Positions 61,879 through 64,000 of a DNA stretch of 64,000 nucleotides are shown in pieces. The DNA is taken from positions 1 to 64,000 of the forward strand of contig JAICWY010000009.1 in the NCBI GenBank assembly GCA_025934645.1. The letters are read 5' to 3'. The position numbers and the translations under genes were made by a program. Each line of letters opens with the position of its first letter. The stretch's first letter is position 1. Origin of the DNA: Vulcanimicrobiia bacterium. GTDB lineage: Bacteria > Vulcanimicrobiota > Vulcanimicrobiia > Vulcanimicrobiales > Vulcanimicrobiaceae. The notes beneath the pieces were generated by a model, which saw only the letters and a program-made list of their open reading frames with translations, had not been told where the DNA came from and ran no database searches.

Positions 61879-62355
61879 TCAGCGCGCGTAGATCGCCGTT
61901 ATGCTCGTACGGGCGAGCGTGTGATGCGCGGCGGCTTGCTGCAGTTGCTGCGCCGTCAGATGAGCGCCCGCTATGTGCGCAACATCCAGCGCATACAGCG
62001 TGAAGATGTAATGGTGCGCCGGTCCCGGCGGCGGACACGGGCCGCCGTAGCGCGCCTCGTTTCGCGTGGTGGTGCCGAGCTGATCCGGCGCCAGTTGCGC
62101 GTTCGCGGGCAAGCCGTGCGCGCCGGATGGAATGTTGTACGTGACCCAATGAATAAAGCCGCCGGGAACGGGCGCGTCGGGATCGCGCACGATCAGCGCA
62201 AAGCTGCGCGTGCCGCGCGGCGCGCCGCGCCAATGCAATTCCGGCGAAATGTTGCTGCCGCCGCATCCTTGTTTGTCATACGCGGAAACGCGCGGCATCG
62301 GCGCGTCCGGCTTGAACGCCGCCGATGCGAGCACGAACGCGGCGGCCGCGATCAC
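61879..62355 (-). CDS. YbhB/YbcL family PEBP-like protein
   Basis: The 158-residue protein is of the phosphatidylethanolamine-binding/Raf-kinase-inhibitor type: GGSNISPELHWRGAPRGTRS, LIVRDPDAPVPGGFIHWV, YNIPSGAHGLP and YGGPCPPPGPAHHYIFTLYAL. Bacterial members bind small anions or phosphates in a conserved pocket; their physiological role is unclear. The N-terminus looks like a short, incomplete signal peptide, so the true start could lie upstream within the M3 gene. As chosen, GTG 62355 overlaps the peptidase stop. Confidence 0.85.
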   Translation of the reverse strand: MIAAAAFVLASAAFKPDAPMPRVSAYDKQGCGGSNISPELHWRGAPRGTRSFALIVRDPDAPVPGGFIHWVTYNIPSGAHGLPANAQLAPDQLGTTTRNEARYGGPCPPPGPAHHYIFTLYALDVAHIAGAHLTAQQLQQAAAHHTLARTSITAIYAR

Positions 62356-64000
62356 CGCTTCGGCGCAGGCGTTGCCTGCGGCGTGATGCCGAATTCCTGG
62401 TAGAACGCGTTCGGGCTCATCGGCCGGCCCAAGAAGCGCTGCACTTCGATATCGGGATCGTAGGTTTGCGCGGGTTGCAGAATGTCTTCACGGTACCGCA
62501 TGCCGACCTGCGGATTCTCCAGGCCGCCTTGCAAGAACGCGGTGAACATGTCTTGAGCATACACCTTCGACCAGAGGTAGCCGTAGTAGCCGGCATCGTA
62601 GCCGCCCATCAAATGTCCGAAGCTGGCTTGCGGATGCGTGCCCTCCGGGGTGGGCATCGGCGTGAGCTCCTGCGACATCTTATACCAAACTGACGTGGTG
62701 TCCACGTGGGGGCCGCTCGTGTGATAGGCCATATCGACGGACGCGTACAGAATCTGACGCGTCGTGCCGTAGGCGTCGTCAACATAACGCGAACGGATCA
62801 ATGAGTTGATAAGATCGTCCGGCAGCGGCTGCCCGGTTTTCCAGTTCGAACTGATTTGTTTGAGGACGGCCGGCTGCCAGACGAAATTCTCGAGCATCTG
62901 CGAGGGCGCTTCCACGAAATCGCGCACGAAGCCGTTCGAGAGCGTTTCGTACGGTGCTGTTGCAAGCAGCGCGGCCATGTTGTGGCCGAACTCATGGAAG
63001 AAAGTCACGACGTCGTCGTGGCTGAGCAACGCAGGTTTGCCGGCAGCGGGGCGCGGCCAGTTGCCGACAATCGCGGCGATAGGCGCGCGATACGCGCCGT
63101 TCGCTTGCGTGCGCACCGGCAGAAGCGGCCAATTCGCGAAGTGCTCGTATTTGCCCGGACGCGGATAGAGATCGAAGTAGGTCGTGCCGATGAACGCGCC
63201 GGTCTTCGAATCGCTGACCTGATACTCTATGACGTCGGGATTCCAAGCGTCTGCGGGCGAGACTTGCTTGAAGTCTACGCCGAGCAAGGTATGATACACG
63301 TTCAGGACGGCATCGATGGTGTGCTGCACCGGAAAGTACTGGCGGATCTCGTTGTTGTCCACGGAGTACTGCGTTTTGCGCAGCAGGTTATCGTAATAGG
63401 AAAAATCCCAGCTGTTCAGCACGGCGTTCGGATTGCCGGTGTCCTTGGCTTTGAGCGCGGTCAGCGTCGCGACCTCTTCGCGTGCTTTCGGAAGCAGTTT
63501 GACGTCGAGCTGACTTAAAAAATCCGTGACGCGTTCCGGAGATTTCGCCATGCGGTCCGAGAGTTGATAAGCGGCCCAGGACTGGTAGCCGAGCAGATGG
63601 GCGAGGCGATCGCGCACGGCGATGGCCTGTTCCAGCAGCGGCGTGTTTGCCGCCGCTTCGCGATTGTTGTATGCGAGCACGTACGTTTTGCGCGCGTTCT
63701 CGTCGCGTTCGTTGTTCAGAAACCGTGTCACGGTGCTTTCGTTGACCGGCACGACGTAGTTAGAGCCGTTCTTTTTGAACGTCGCGACAAGATCGGCAGG
63801 CAGCGAATCCGCTTGCGCGGGCGAGATCTCGATAGTCGTTTCATCGTTGCCCAGATTCTGCTGGAATTTGTTCTGCAGATCCGTGAGCTGATTGCTGAGT
63901 TTGACGAACTCCATGCGCCGCGGTGCGGGCAGCCCTGCGCCGCTGCGCTTGAACGAGTCGAGCCAAAGATCGGTAAGTTTGCGCTGGTAGATGTCTTTGG
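62352..64000 (-). CDS. M3 family metallopeptidase (thimet oligopeptidase-like), 5' end outside window
   Basis: The frame is open to position 64000, so the N-terminus is missing; 549 codons are visible. The zinc site is DVVTFFHEFGHNMAALL, with the downstream Glu in RDFVEAPSQMLENFVW, as in M3A thimet oligopeptidase/Dcp-type enzymes. It differs from the shorter oligoendopeptidase F-type enzyme at 16.1 kb. Whether it has a signal peptide cannot be seen. It precedes the PEBP gene with a GTGA overlap. Confidence 0.93.
   Translation of the reverse strand, partial: KDIYQRKLTDLWLDSFKRSGAGLPAPRRMEFVKLSNQLTDLQNKFQQNLGNDETTIEISPAQADSLPADLVATFKKNGSNYVVPVNESTVTRFLNNERDENARKTYVLAYNNREAAANTPLLEQAIAVRDRLAHLLGYQSWAAYQLSDRMAKSPERVTDFLSQLDVKLLPKAREEVATLTALKAKDTGNPNAVLNSWDFSYYDNLLRKTQYSVDNNEIRQYFPVQHTIDAVLNVYHTLLGVDFKQVSPADAWNPDVIEYQVSDSKTGAFIGTTYFDLYPRPGKYEHFANWPLLPVRTQANGAYRAPIAAIVGNWPRPAAGKPALLSHDDVVTFFHEFGHNMAALLATAPYETLSNGFVRDFVEAPSQMLENFVWQPAVLKQISSNWKTGQPLPDDLINSLIRSRYVDDAYGTTRQILYASVDMAYHTSGPHVDTTSVWYKMSQELTPMPTPEGTHPQASFGHLMGGYDAGYYGYLWSKVYAQDMFTAFLQGGLENPQVGMRYREDILQPAQTYDPDIEVQRFLGRPMSPNAFYQEFGITPQATPAPKR

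Noticed and set aside
1-64000. CRISPR array, transposase, integrase or phage genes
   Set aside because: I saw no regularly spaced repeats and no protein with transposase, recombinase or phage structural motifs anywhere in the window.

Overview
This is a continuous stretch of high-GC bacterial chromosome (roughly 60% GC by eye). It is gene-dense and contains no rRNA, CRISPR array, insertion sequence or phage module. The gene content suggests a free-living, aerobic heterotroph from a little-cultured lineage. Candidatus Eremiobacterota (WPS-2) or a relative fits my impression of the protein sequences, but that is inference, because no 16S gene is present. Many secreted or lipobox proteins and several unfamiliar families support a deep-branching organism. 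Starts are a mix of ATG, GTG and TTG, and 1-4 nt stop/start overlaps (ATGA, GTGA, TAATG) are common.

Layout. 1-2.7 kb: yvcK and rapZ (minus), then a DUF2203 gene whose start codon overlaps that of rapZ on the other strand, and a DUF1858 protein. 2.8-5.5 kb: RNase P RNA, a DUF4397 lipoprotein, tRNA-Ala(GGC), tRNA-Ala(TGC), a secreted protein and tRNA-Ile(GAT). 5.5-6.6 kb: a lytic transglycosylase with a strong internal in-frame start, followed by a small paralogue of its C-terminal tail. 6.6-13 kb: a long housekeeping operon, DUF177/rpmF/fabH/fabD/fabG/acpP/ffh then rpsP/khpA/rimM. 13-17.9 kb: YihY membrane protein, alpha/beta hydrolase, a secreted protein, a stalk-domain protein and an M3 peptidase. 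17.9-24.2 kb: HxlR regulator, a sortilin/BNR beta-propeller protein and an MFS-PlsC fusion. 24.2-27 kb: msrA, an Old Yellow Enzyme homologue, a 32-residue ORF behind a promoter flanked by two identical dyads, and a pirin. 27-32 kb: a GAF-EAL phosphodiesterase, a PQQ-type propeller lipoprotein and a GAF-SpoIIE-HATPase regulator. 32-36.9 kb: B12-dependent ribonucleotide reductase nrdJ, split by a 368-residue LAGLIDADG intein at its radical cysteine. 37-44.7 kb: yqeG, aroE, tRNA-Ser(GGA), an EAL protein, a class II aldolase with a truncated aldehyde dehydrogenase, bacterioferritin and an ABC1 kinase. 44.7-49 kb: isocitrate dehydrogenase, a peptide-type substrate-binding lipoprotein and an EgtB-type enzyme. 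49-54.6 kb: deoC, an aldehyde dehydrogenase and a four-PAS GGDEF-EAL protein in one overlapping run. 54.6-60.8 kb: tyrosine/homogentisate degradation (hppD, fahA, hmgA) with an unfamiliar protein translationally coupled to fahA and a CDGSH iron-sulfur protein. 60.8-64 kb: a secreted protein, a PEBP protein and an M3 metallopeptidase cut by the window edge.

How the genes work together. The central operon couples type II fatty-acid synthesis to ribosome and SRP biogenesis. deoC and the aldehyde dehydrogenase would convert deoxyribose-5-phosphate to glyceraldehyde-3-phosphate and acetate. hppD, hmgA and fahA would take 4-hydroxyphenylpyruvate to fumarate and acetoacetate, with the isomerase step not visible here. 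Three EAL proteins point to substantial c-di-GMP signalling. The most unusual items are the 32-residue ORF with its twin dyads, the dual-start transglycosylase and its paralogue, the nrdJ intein, the MFS-acyltransferase fusion and the uncharacterised protein in the tyrosine cluster.
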